Shown one piece after another: positions 53,454 through 62,800 of a stretch of 64,000 nucleotides of DNA (positions within the stretch are counted from its first letter, which is position 1; the number at the start of each line of letters is the position of its first letter). The DNA is taken from contig NZ_CP107785.1 of the NCBI RefSeq assembly GCF_036345915.1, positions 4,960,001-5,024,000 on the forward strand. Direction: 5' to 3'. The stretch comes from Nocardia sp. NBC_00565 (GTDB lineage Bacteria; Actinomycetota; Actinomycetes; Mycobacteriales; Mycobacteriaceae). The notes below the pieces were generated by a model. The model did no database searches and was not told the DNA's origin. It was given only the letters and a program-made list of their open reading frames with translations. A program made the position numbers and the translations under genes.

Positions 53454-55391
53454 ATGCTCGGCGATGCTTCTCGACACTGGCAAACCAGGGTGGCGGATGC
53501 GCTGGCCCGAATACCCTGTCTCACTTCGGATCACAAGAATTTCTTCGGTGCTGCTCCGCTAGAGCCAGGTAGACACCTCCTCGTACATCGAGGTCTGCCC
53601 AACACGCCGAGAGATCAGCCGGATGCGCTTCTCGTCTGTCGCACTGGTATTTTCGCGCTCGTCTTCGCAAGCACCGTGCCGCCCGAATTGAATCGGATCC
53701 GGCACCGTGCCGAGACTCTGTTCGGCAACCTCTTGTTCGGTCGCAGCCAGTATGCGGCGCACGACGTGCAGATCGTGTTGATGACTCCAGACCGAAGCAG
53801 CATTCGCACGGACGGCCGCTTCGCCGTCGCCAAGGTAGCGCAGCTCGATCACACCATCCAGGGACGGCGCCGCGAATTCCGGCGCGAACAGATCGAGCGG
53901 ATCGTCCGCACCGTGGCCGGCAAGGCCGGCGAGTATCAGCTACTCGAGGTCGATGCCGGGTCGTACTCGAACGACGACACCGAAGAAGCCCTATTCGAAC
54001 GATCAAACGTGAACGCTCTGCAGCGGGATGCAGCTTTGCAGAGGCCATTTCACGAATGGATGGTCTTCCTCGATCCCGATCAGCTCGACCTGGTGTCGCG
54101 AAACTATTCAGGGCCTGCCAGGTTCGCTGGTCCGGCGGGCACCGGCAAGACCGTGATCGCGCTGCATCGTATGGCCCGACACGCAAAGCGCTCGACCGGT
54201 CGACTGCTGTACACGACTTTCGTTGCCACCTTGGCCGCCTGCCAGGAAACACACTTCCATCAATTGGCACCCGGCACTGCCGACCGGGTCAAATTTGCCA
54301 GTTTGCACTCATGGGCGATGCGCTTCCTGGAGGAGCGCGCACTTCGGCCCGACTTGGATCCAATGAGCGCCGACCGGGTCTTTCGCGATGTATGGGACAG
54401 TGCCAGAGGCTCTTTCGAGGCCATCGAACCGCACGACTCTTATTGGCGGGAGGAGATCGACCGCGTCATCAAAGGCCGTGGTATCGACGATCTCGACGTA
54501 TATCAGCGAATCGACCGCACTGGACGCAACGGCGTCCTCCTCGACGCCGACCAGCGCCGAGCCGTCTGGGAAAAGCTTTACACGCCTTATGTTCTCGATA
54601 TGCGAGAACTCCGGAAATCCGACTACAGCGATGTCATCAGCATCGCTTTGGCTGAAATCCGGAACGAACCGGCGGATCCGTACGACATGGTCGTCGTCGA
54701 CGAGGTGCAGGATATGACTCTCGCCGGCCTTCAGCTGGCGCATGCCATCGCTGGAGGCGGCGGCTCGAGTTCGCTGCTATTACTCGGTGACGGTCAGCAG
54801 CAGGTTTACGCCGGTGGCTGGCGACTGGCCGACGCGGGTATCAGCCTTCGCGGCCGCGGCGCGGTGATGCGAGTTAATTACCGTAATCGGCAACGTATTT
54901 GGGCGCACGCCGCACAGATCGATGCGGTGAACTCGCTCGGCGGCTTCGACAACGAGCCCGTGGTCCTGCTCCGTGACGCCGAAGTCACGCTCCCTGACGG
55001 GGAAGTCGTCAGGTGGCATGGGCCGAACCATTATCTCGAAGCCGGACTTGTCGACGCCATCCGTACCTGCGGCAAACGGTTGTCGGACATTGCTGTACTG
55101 ACAAGGACGCGCAAGATGGCCGAACGACTGGCCGGGGCGCTGGAAGCCGTCGGCATTCCCATCTGCCTTCTGGAGAGCTACGACGGGACATCCTGCGATG
55201 CAGTGAAAGTCGGGACGGTCCATCGGGCGAAGGGCCTCGATTTCGCGGCTGTATTGCACCCCACGGAAGCTAGTCCGACGGAACCGCTCACCGGCCATGA
55301 TCGCGATCGCGCCGAACTTGCCGCGCGCCAGCAATTGGTCGCAATTACCCGCGCCAGGGACTACGTCTGGATCGGTATCAGGGAACATTGA
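53454..55391 (+). CDS. UvrD/Rep-type SF1 helicase with NERD-like N-terminus
   Basis: The protein has 645 residues from ATG 53454, with AAGGGGG upstream. Walker A GPAGTGKTVIALH is near 227, Walker B VVVDEVQDM near 412, motif GDGQQQVYAGGW near 443, and TVHRAKGLDF and AITRARDYVWIG near the end. The N-terminal 190 residues (DALLVCRTGIFALVF) resemble a NERD nuclease-related domain, though the catalytic residues are not clear. It is divergent from the phosphatase gene with 64 bases between starts. Probably a DNA-processing effector or repair helicase of the island. Mg-ATP 3'-5' translocation is expected. Confidence 0.8.
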   Translation: MLGDASRHWQTRVADALARIPCLTSDHKNFFGAAPLEPGRHLLVHRGLPNTPRDQPDALLVCRTGIFALVFASTVPPELNRIRHRAETLFGNLLFGRSQYAAHDVQIVLMTPDRSSIRTDGRFAVAKVAQLDHTIQGRRREFRREQIERIVRTVAGKAGEYQLLEVDAGSYSNDDTEEALFERSNVNALQRDAALQRPFHEWMVFLDPDQLDLVSRNYSGPARFAGPAGTGKTVIALHRMARHAKRSTGRLLYTTFVATLAACQETHFHQLAPGTADRVKFASLHSWAMRFLEERALRPDLDPMSADRVFRDVWDSARGSFEAIEPHDSYWREEIDRVIKGRGIDDLDVYQRIDRTGRNGVLLDADQRRAVWEKLYTPYVLDMRELRKSDYSDVISIALAEIRNEPADPYDMVVVDEVQDMTLAGLQLAHAIAGGGGSSSLLLLGDGQQQVYAGGWRLADAGISLRGRGAVMRVNYRNRQRIWAHAAQIDAVNSLGGFDNEPVVLLRDAEVTLPDGEVVRWHGPNHYLEAGLVDAIRTCGKRLSDIAVLTRTRKMAERLAGALEAVGIPICLLESYDGTSCDAVKVGTVHRAKGLDFAAVLHPTEASPTEPLTGHDRDRAELAARQQLVAITRARDYVWIGIREH

Positions 55392-55442
55392 CGAGGATAG
55401 CCACCCAGGATCTACCAACCGCACATATGCCACGATGCTCGC

Positions 55443-55706
55443 ATGGCACTCCAACGTACGATGGCTTACGCCGATGCCAACGACCTGGCCATCATCAAAG
55501 AGGCCGCCGCACAGAGCAACGTCGGCGAGGCGGAGATCATCCGCAACGCGATACACCTGGCCGCACTGCGGGTGCAGCGCCGATCGGAACCGCTGCGTAT
55601 GAGGCGTTTCGCCAGCGGCGATCCCACCTTCGCCGCGCGCGTCGACGAGTACCTGGCCAATGATTTCGGCGGCCGCTCGGAACGCCCGCGCCCGGAATCG
55701 TCATAG
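55443..55706 (+). CDS. RHH-type antitoxin (VapB-like)
   Basis: An 87-residue protein with a ribbon-helix-helix N-terminus (TMAYADANDLAIIKEAAA, VGEAEIIRNAIHLAAL) and a flexible C-terminal half that would wrap a toxin. Its stop is inside the beginning of the vapC remnant, as in intact vapBC operons. The toxin gene is broken, so this antitoxin is an orphan. Confidence 0.7.
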   Translation: MALQRTMAYADANDLAIIKEAAAQSNVGEAEIIRNAIHLAALRVQRRSEPLRMRRFASGDPTFAARVDEYLANDFGGRSERPRPESS

Positions 55707-55973
55707 CCGACACATCCGGGCTGATGGCCGCATTCGACACCTCGTCACCGGACAGCGATAGGGCCTTTCATGTCCCACGTGCTCGATCAGGCCAACGCCG
55801 TCCGCAGGCTCTACCCCGACTTGCGTCTCGACCTCGCCGACGCAGTCATTGTCGCCTTGGCCGCCGACTACGAAACCGACGCCGTGCTCACCCTCGACCG
55901 ACGAGACTTCCGGGCACTGACGCCACTTACAGAGCACAAGGCATTCCGCGTACTGCCCGACGACTTTCGTTAA
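55697..55973 (+). pseudogene. Broken VapC PIN-domain toxin
   Basis: The first part, frame 55697 onward, reads IVIADTSGLMAAFDTSSP, the first strand of a PIN domain with its catalytic Asp. After DSDRAF the matching frame ends. Near 55770 another frame continues with VLDQANAVRRLYPDLRLDLADAVIVALA and VLTLDRRDFRALT, the last half of VapC. About 60-70 residues between them, including a central acidic residue, are missing and the frame changes, so a deletion removed the middle. Toxin activity is not expected. Confidence 0.8.
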
Positions 55974-56006
55974 CCGGAATGGATCGGCGGCGCTCGATGG
56001 CATTAT

Positions 56007-56043
56007 TATTGGATCCGTAACACTCAGGGTGACAGATCCAATA
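56007..56043. promoter_or_regulatory. Perfect 9-base inverted repeat upstream of abiEi
   Basis: TATTGGATC (56007-56015) and GATCCAATA (56035-56043), 19 bases apart, ending 11 bases before the AbiEi start. AbiEi proteins repress their own promoter by binding inverted repeats, so this is the probable operator. Confidence 0.75.
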
Positions 56044-56054
56044 CTGGAGGCGAC

Positions 56055-56702
56055 ATGGGTGAACAACATCGGGGTACCGGAATACCTCCGGAGTTCGCGC
56101 GTCGTCCGCTCCGCACGATCACAGCGCGCCAGGCGGCCGCGATCTACCCGCATCCGCGTCAACAGCTGTCCAGACTGGCCGATCGCGGACTGCTGCATCG
56201 TCCTGCCGACGGCTATTACGTTGTGGTGCCGCAGGAACATGTCGGGAGCGTCTGGCTTCCGGAACTCGAAGCGGTGGCAGCGGGAATCGGGGCCGCCATC
56301 TACGGACCCGACCAAGCCATGCTCATGGGGGTCAGTGCTGCTCGCGCGCTCGGTGTGATTCCGCGTGCGCTCGCCGTGGGAGTGGTTGCCGTGCCCAAAC
56401 AGCGGGCGCCGATCCGGCTCCGGGATCGCGATGCAACCATTCGGTTCGTGACCCGCGATACCGATCGCCTCGACGCCGAAACGATAGGCACGGAGCTCGG
56501 CCGCGCGGTGGTGACAACACCGGAACAGACCGTGCTGGACCTGGCACACCGCCCGACGCTCGGCGACACCGAGATCGAGGTGCCCACCGCTATCCGCGCG
56601 CTGTACCGCAGGTGCGATCCCCAGCGACTCGCCGAGTTGGCCGCCGACCAACGTCTGGGCACCGCTTTGGATCGAGCCACCGCGTTGGCCACCCAGTCAT
56701 GA
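56055..56702 (+). CDS. AbiEi-family antitoxin
   Basis: The antitoxin has 215 residues from ATG 56055 after GGAGGCGAC. The N-terminal winged helix (ITARQAAAIYPHPRQQLSRLADRGLLHR) and GYYVVVP segment followed by a mixed domain (GPDQAMLMGVSAARALG) fit the AbiEi/type IV TA antitoxin family. It overlaps the toxin start by ATGA. Type IV antitoxins counteract the nucleotidyltransferase toxin and repress the operon. Confers abortive infection together with AbiEii. Confidence 0.88.
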   Translation: MGEQHRGTGIPPEFARRPLRTITARQAAAIYPHPRQQLSRLADRGLLHRPADGYYVVVPQEHVGSVWLPELEAVAAGIGAAIYGPDQAMLMGVSAARALGVIPRALAVGVVAVPKQRAPIRLRDRDATIRFVTRDTDRLDAETIGTELGRAVVTTPEQTVLDLAHRPTLGDTEIEVPTAIRALYRRCDPQRLAELAADQRLGTALDRATALATQS

Positions 56703-57457
56703 GCCTCGAGTATCACGAGCGCGCCTCGATCGCCGCTCAGTTCGGCGTATCGGATATGCAGGTGGAAAGGGACTACCTGATTTCATTGTTGCTCGCGTAC
56801 CTCAGCGAGAACCATTCCGACTCAGTGGTTTTCATCGGTGGTACCGCACTGGCGCGAACCCACCTCCCGAACGGACGGCTCAGCGAAGATATCGATCTGG
56901 TCTCCGTCGAGTCCCGCACCGAACTCGCGAGCCAACTCACGCGCGCACTCCCCCGCGCTGTCCAACGCAGCTACGGTCGACTCGAATGGCAACCCAGTCT
57001 CGCCGACGTCTCCGGCTCCGACGCCGCGCATCTCGTCGCCGCCGACGGTCGTGCGGCCGTCAAGATCCAGTTGCTCTCGCATGCCGGGATGGCGCCATGG
57101 CCAACCGAATCCAGGGCACTCGAGCAGCGATACCGCGATGTGCCCGCGGCAACCCTGACGGTTCCGACTCGCGCAGCCTTCGTCGCCGCCAAAACCGTGG
57201 CCTGGTGCGATCGCGCCGCCGCCCGCGACCTATGGGATTTGTGGGCCTTGAGCCGGATGGGAGCCTTCGATCACGAAGCGGCGGCACTATTCCGCCGCTT
57301 CGGCCCCACCAACAAACAACCACAACCCTCGCAATTCAGCAGGGCCCCAACCGAAGATCAATGGCAAGCTCAGCTGTCGGGCCAAACCAGAGTCGAGACA
57401 ACGGCAGCCGAGGCGCTACGAATCGTGCGGGCCGCCTGGCTATCTGCTACGCCTTGA
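56699..57457 (+). CDS. AbiEii/AbiGii-type nucleotidyltransferase toxin
   Basis: The toxin has 252 residues from ATG 56699. The N-terminal nucleotidyltransferase motif GGTALARTHLPNGRLSEDID near 46-65, with GG and DxD-type acidic residues, is complete. AFVAAKTVAWCDRAAARDLWDLW near 160-182 is the second conserved block. AbiEii-type toxins use NTPs to modify targets such as tRNA. The toxin appears intact, so the system is probably active. Confidence 0.9.
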   Translation: MSLEYHERASIAAQFGVSDMQVERDYLISLLLAYLSENHSDSVVFIGGTALARTHLPNGRLSEDIDLVSVESRTELASQLTRALPRAVQRSYGRLEWQPSLADVSGSDAAHLVAADGRAAVKIQLLSHAGMAPWPTESRALEQRYRDVPAATLTVPTRAAFVAAKTVAWCDRAAARDLWDLWALSRMGAFDHEAAALFRRFGPTNKQPQPSQFSRAPTEDQWQAQLSGQTRVETTAAEALRIVRAAWLSATP

Positions 57458-57469
57458 TGCGCCGCCGCG

Positions 57470-57616
57470 ATGTTCGCCGTGCGGCACGGCCTGATCCCGC
57501 CCGGCCCCTTCGACACCACCGACACCGAAGCCGCCGGCGCCCGCTTCGAGCATGCCTTCGTCGCCGGAGCCAACGACGGCGAATTCGACTGCACCACCAC
57601 GCAATTCGCCAACTAG
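57470..57616 (+). pseudogene. Fragment of an unknown gene after abiEii
   Basis: A 48-residue frame, MFAVRHGLIPPGPFDTTDT, then RFEHAFVAGANDGEFDCTT and TQFAN, reads like the C-terminal end of a larger protein, in the same frame as abiEii but after its stop. Family not recognised. No ribosome site. Confidence 0.4.
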
Positions 57617-57688
57617 AAACGGCCCGCGACCAGCCGTCCGAAGCCGACGCTCGGTCTGCGCTGAAACTTTCAGATGCGGCTTTTCAGG

Positions 57689-58006
57689 TCAGGCGTCGTC
57701 GGTGGTCCGTATCAAGATGGCCGCCGTCAGCGCGACAGGTGTGCTGTCGGCCTGTTCGAGGATCCGGGATATCAGCTCGTTGTCGAGGTGGAGCAGGGCG
57801 AGGGCCAGATGTGCGGGGAGGATGCGCTGGTGGTGTAGTTCGGTGGCCACGCGTAGCGCGAGTTCGAGTGCGTGTTTCGCCTCGGGGGTGAACGGCGGCC
57901 GCCGGTCGGTCACCGATGCCGCGCGCCGATCGGGAGCCGATTCCAATGCCCCCACTCCGAAGGTCTGCTCGACGACCGCGCGGACCTGTTCGTAGTCGAT
58001 CCCCAC
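57689..58006 (-). pseudogene. Clp-N-domain protein, N-terminally truncated
   Basis: The frame of 105 codons starting near GTG 58006 has IDYEQVRAVVEQTFG and FTPEAKHALELALRVATEL, HLALALLHLDNE, typical of the second Clp N-terminal repeat in stand-alone ClpN proteins of actinobacteria. The expected first repeat is missing, and upstream an ALSG in a different frame precedes the GIDYEQ, so a frameshift and truncation are likely. It may still be translated as a short protein. Confidence 0.55.
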
Positions 58007-58149
58007 CCGCTCAGCGCCTCGGGGTTGACCCCGCCCGCCGCTGGTTTGTCGGTGCGGGGCAGCACACTCGTCGGGTCAGCGGTGGACGACACCGATAGGA
58101 AAGCTGCAAAACTACAGCAAGACAGTGTTTAACTGAGTTTTAGACAAAT

Positions 58150-58181
58150 AAACTAAGCTATAGAGGTTCATGGCTTAGTTT
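58150..58181. promoter_or_regulatory. 9-base inverted repeat in the AT-rich promoter of the Fic gene
   Basis: AAACTAAGC (58150-58158) and GCTTAGTTT (58173-58181), 14 bases apart, ending 20 bases before the start of the Fic gene. The region is clearly more AT-rich than the rest. Likely operator and promoter. Confidence 0.6.
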
Positions 58182-58201
58182 TCCACCGAAAGGATCGAGC
58201 C

Positions 58202-59392
58202 TTGAGTTGGCCGTCGCACCGAACAGAGGCGTGCGCCTGGAACCCCCGCAACCGGCAGGGTTCGCGCGCCGACCGCACTCTGGCACGCGTCGAAGTTTCG
58301 ATTCCACCGTATATCGCCGACCTCGACTACGCCCCCGCGGGAACCGTCGCGCGCGCCCATGAGGACGCCGTAATCGCGGTCGCGCGACTCGAAGCGGGCT
58401 ACGGCGTGCACCTCGCTCCGCTCGGGGACTTTCTACTGCGTAGCGAGTCCGTCGCTTCGTCGAAGATCGAGCACATCGACGCCGGGTGGCGCGCTTTCGG
58501 TAAAGCCCTCGCGGGAGGCAAGGCCAGTGACGAAGCCCAGTCGCAACTGGCGGCGGTCAAGGCCCTGATCGCTATGGTCGATGCTGCAGGCGCCGGCCCG
58601 ATCACCCTCGATGGACTCCTCGCCGCCCACCGGTTGCTGATGGCGCCCGATTACTACACCGCCCGTGATTCCGGATCGTTGCGCAACGTACAGAACTGGA
58701 TCGGCGGCAGCGACTACACGCCGATCGACGCGCTGTACGTCCCGCCGCCACCGGAGCTCGTTCCCGAGTTGATGGACGACCTGGTGGTTTTCACAAACCG
58801 CACCGATCTGCCGATTCTCGGCCAGGCCGCGATAGCGCATGCCCAGTTCGAGTCCATCCACCCGTTCACCGACGGCAACGGCCGCATCGGTCGCGCCCTC
58901 ATCAGCGCCATCCTGCGCCGCCGCGATCTAACTCGACGGGTCACGGTCCCGCTTGCATCGGTCATGCTCGCCGACACCAGCCGCTACTTCACACAACTCA
59001 CCGGCTACCGGGACGGACGCGCGGACGAATTCGTCGAGTACGTCGCCACGGCCGCGATTCACTCCACCGAAGCGGCGCAAGATTCCGCCCAAGCCCTGGC
59101 GGAACTGCCCGCGCTCTGGCGTACGACAGTGCGACCGCGTGCGAACTCGGCAGACGAGGCACTGCTCGCGGCGTTGCTCGACACTCCAATCTTCAACGCC
59201 GACACCGCACAACGGATAGCGGGCACCACCGACGCCAGCGTCTACCGAGCGCTCGGCAAGCTGACCGACGCCGGCGTCCTCGAGGTGCTGTCGGACAGTA
59301 AACGCAACCGCATCTGGGCCGCAACCGACGTACTGGCCGAACTCGACGCACTCAGCGCCGCCATCGGCAAACGAACCACGGGGCGCCGGTAA
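58202..59392 (+). CDS. Fic-family AMPylase, class II
   Basis: The protein has 396 residues from TTG 58202, with GAAAGGA seven bases upstream. Active site HPFTDGNGRIGR at about 219-230 is complete. N-terminal to it, about residue 84, the segment SSKIEH corresponds to the inhibitory helix motif S/TxxxE(G/N) of class II Fic; the usual Gly after the Glu is His. A C-terminal winged helix (DTAQRIAGTTDASVYRALGKLTDAG) follows, as in Fic/DUF4172-type and MarR-linked proteins. It adds AMP or another nucleotide to a hydroxyl group of a target protein. A stand-alone toxin-like Fic, without a separate antitoxin. Confidence 0.9.
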   Translation: MSWPSHRTEACAWNPRNRQGSRADRTLARVEVSIPPYIADLDYAPAGTVARAHEDAVIAVARLEAGYGVHLAPLGDFLLRSESVASSKIEHIDAGWRAFGKALAGGKASDEAQSQLAAVKALIAMVDAAGAGPITLDGLLAAHRLLMAPDYYTARDSGSLRNVQNWIGGSDYTPIDALYVPPPPELVPELMDDLVVFTNRTDLPILGQAAIAHAQFESIHPFTDGNGRIGRALISAILRRRDLTRRVTVPLASVMLADTSRYFTQLTGYRDGRADEFVEYVATAAIHSTEAAQDSAQALAELPALWRTTVRPRANSADEALLAALLDTPIFNADTAQRIAGTTDASVYRALGKLTDAGVLEVLSDSKRNRIWAATDVLAELDALSAAIGKRTTGRR

Positions 59393-59524
59393 CCGGCGGA
59401 TCCGCGGAGCCGGGCGGGCTTGCGTTCGGCAGTCGAATCGAGATGCCGGGCGAGTCGGTCCGGATCGGCGGCATGAACCGTGACCGGTGGAAGGAGTTCT
59501 GCTGACCTCACTGGATCGTCGGTC

Positions 59525-59743
59525 TCAGTTGTCGTCGCCGAAGCGCGCCCCGTCCGAATCCCGTTGGACCGGAGCGTAACCCGCGCTGCGCAGCGCCGCC
59601 AACGTGGTCGCCGCGTCGGATCGTGAACCGACGACGGTCGGTGCCAACGCCCGCAAACCGAGTTTGGCCAGCTTCCGATTCCCCGCCACTTCTATCAACA
59701 ATGTCGTGTCGTCGGCGACGACCACATAACCGAGGTCCGTCAC
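59525..59743 (-). pseudogene. Fragment of an XPB/helicase-associated C-terminal domain
   Basis: The 72-codon frame from GTG 59743 has LLIEVAGNRKLAKLGLRALAP and AATTLAALRSAGYAPVQRD, the pattern of the helicase-associated (XPB/Ssl2-like) region in actinobacterial proteins of about 750 residues. The rest of such a protein is absent. AAGGGG lies nine bases upstream, so it may be translated as a short protein. It lies where jetD would be expected after jetC. Confidence 0.4.
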
Positions 59744-59806
59744 AGCCAGTGACCCCTTTTTCGATCACAGGGTGTCCATCGTCTTTGGGCCCGGCGCCTT
59801 CAGCTG

Positions 59807-62800
59807 TCAATCCGCGTGCAGGTCGTGCCCATCCCACGTGAACCGCGCCGTGGTCACCGCATCGTCCCCGTCCCCGGTCAGAATCTGGTGGATACCGATC
59901 CCACTGAGTTCCGCGTACGTGCACCACTCATGATCGGAAGTAAGCACCAAGTCCAGATCCAGCGCCGACAACAGCGCGAAGATCTGGCCGCGGTTGGTCG
60001 TATCGACCCCGACGAACACCTCGTCGAGCAGGATTACGCGGGGTGCCTCCGGTGCCGCCTGGTAGTGCGCGGCCACTGCGGCGAACAGTGGAAGGTGTAG
60101 GGCGATGGCTTTTTCGCCGCCGGACAGTGCACCGTGCAGCTTCTTGGTGAGCAACTGCCAGCCTTCCCCATTACCCCGGTCGACCTTGACCACAAACCGG
60201 TGCCACGCGGTGTAATCGAAGACCTGGGCGAGCTGTTGCTCCCAGCTGGTTGCGGTGTCGTCGGCCTTGGCCTCTTCGATGCGGTCGCGCAGAAACCGGT
60301 GCAGGGACTGGTGATCGGTCTCGGTGAGTCGTACTGGGTCTTTGAGTAGGAGGTCGCGGGCGGCCTTGGTTCCGGGGGGCAGGTCGGGGGCGATTTGCCA
60401 GACCAGTCGTACGGCGACGTTGGAGGCGGTACGGACGCGTTCGAGGCGGGCGTTCATCCCGTCGACGAGCTCGTTGGCCTGGCGGATGCGGGCCGCGAGG
60501 TGGCGGCGGGTGTCGCCGGTCAGGGTTTGGTCGAACAGTTGGCGCTCCTGCTCGGTGATTTCGTGTTCGGCCTGATCGGCCTCCGTGCGGAGGATGTGCA
60601 GCAACTCGGCGGCGCCGACGCGGACACCGTCCACGACTGCGGTGAAAACCTGGATGTCCTCGTCGGTTTCGAGGTCCAGGTCGGCGCGGGAGCTGAGGGC
60701 GGTGCGGCAGTCGTGCACGGAATCGGCCAATCTACGTAGTGCTTCACCGAGATTGGCGGGGGCGTGCGGGATGGTGGGCCAGGCTGCGGCTACGAGGCGC
60801 GCGGCTTCGAGTGCAGCGCGGACTCCTTCGGATCCGGTGAGCGTGTTCTGGAACGTGGTGAGGTCGGTGATCTCGCTGTCGGCGGGGAAGACTCCGGCGG
60901 CCATGTGGCGGAATCGTTGTGCCACAGTGTCTCTCGCGGCTTCCGCGATCTCGTGCGCCTTGGCATCGGTGATCCGCTGGCTCCCAAGTCTGCCGAGTTC
61001 TTCCGCAAGGTCGTTAACTTTCAGACCCGCCACACGTATTCCGTCGACGAGTTCACCGATCCTGGTTCGTAGGTCGTTGATCTGGTCGAGCACCCCGAGG
61101 TAGTCGAGCCCGACGGCTCCTTCGATAGCGTCGAGCTTCGCCGTCAACTGCCGGTGTTCGTCTTCGGCAGCGGCTGCTTCGTTCTCGCGCTGTTCGGCGA
61201 GTCCCGTTGAGCGCCTGGCTTGTTCGGCAAGGAACTCCGCCGAACTACTTGCGGACCGTAAGTCACCGTGTGCATCGAGCCAGCCCTCGGCCTGGCCGCA
61301 GAAGGTATCGAGCGCCTCTGCCACTCTGTCCAAGGCACCCCGCGCGGTCGGTAACCCGTTCTCGGCGGCGAGGCTCGACAGTTCGAGGAGTGCGGTTTTC
61401 ACCGCGTGCTCTCGGACAGAAACATCATCCACTCGCTGCCGGACGACACCATCGGCAGCGGCCAGATCCGATTCCGCTCTGGTGAGCAGTAGTTGGGCGG
61501 TCGTCAGCTCGTCATGCCCTGGCTTGGCGCCGCGTTCGGCTCGAACGGCTTGCCGCCGCGCGCTCAGCGCCTGCAAATCATCGGCCAGTCGGGCCAGCAT
61601 GATGTCGTATTCCGCGATCTGCTGATCGAGTTCACGGATACGGCGTTCCCGTGCACGCTGACGAGTGAGCGCACCGACGAATGCGGGCTGCTCCTTATGC
61701 CAGCTGCCTGTGAGATTGCCGGTTCGCCAGGCACCGTCGGCTCCGACAGCCACGACCGCACCCGTGGGCAAACGATCATCGAATGCGATCGTGGACAGCA
61801 GGCGTCGCACCACGCTGGTAGCGATCACTGTGTCCGGCAACGGAACCAGAACGTCCGCGAGTGACCGTCCAGACATCGGTGCCAGCACGGCAGGATCGGC
61901 GAACACGTCGTGGCCGACGACCTCGCCGCGCGGCCCGACCCACGCGTCCAGTAGTCCAGATGCCTCCAGCGCAGCCTCGATCCCGGCCTGTGCGGACTCG
62001 GAAATGTCGTCGGCGAAGTCGACGAGCCGCCACAATGGAGCACCCGACAGGTGCTCGCGATCGGTGGTGCGCCAATGCGGCGCGACAGGCAGGATGTCTT
62101 GTTCGTCGGACAATCGAACACGTTCGGCGACAAGCTCTTCCCGCTCACCACGCGCGGTTGTCACCGCGGACTCGCAGAGCGTTTCCTGCTTGCTGATCTC
62201 CTCCAGGACAGTAGATGCCGCCGCATTGACCGCTTCGGCGACCGCCGACTCGGAATCGGCCATATCGGCCAGCGCCTCGGGGTCGAGGAAACCGAGCTCG
62301 CGACAGCGGCCGACCCACTCCCGCAAGCCGATTCGCAGATCCTCCAGCGCCCGTTCACGCCCTTCAGCCGCCGCTATCCGAGCTGCCTCGGCATCGGTAT
62401 ACCCTTCCCGGGCCAGATCAAGATCCCTCTCAGCCTGCCCGCGCAACGTGACCGCACGCTCGTGTGCTTCCAGCGCCAGGACGGTCGCGCCGATCTGATC
62501 TCGCCTGCCACGTACGGCACCACGCAGCAACGACCGCGGCCGATCGGTATCCAGTGCAGCCGAAATCTCCTCGTACACACTGGACATGCCGACACGGGCC
62601 GCCGCCTGCTCGGTCTCTGTGGCGAGGCCGTCGACGATCCGCGCCTGCCCCTGTACAGCTGCGACAGCCACCTGGTATTTGGAGACGTCGTCCTGTGCGC
62701 CGTTTCGGTACGACGTTGCGTCGCGCCGGATGTCTGCGGCCCGGCTCTGCGCCTTGACGGTGTCCCGACGCAGCCGGTCCAACTCCTGCCCCTGTTTGTA

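Noticed and set aside
59242..59511. Minus-strand frame opposite the end of the Fic gene
   Set aside because: Mostly shadow of Fic; a short segment near 59,480 looks protein-like but is too small to call.
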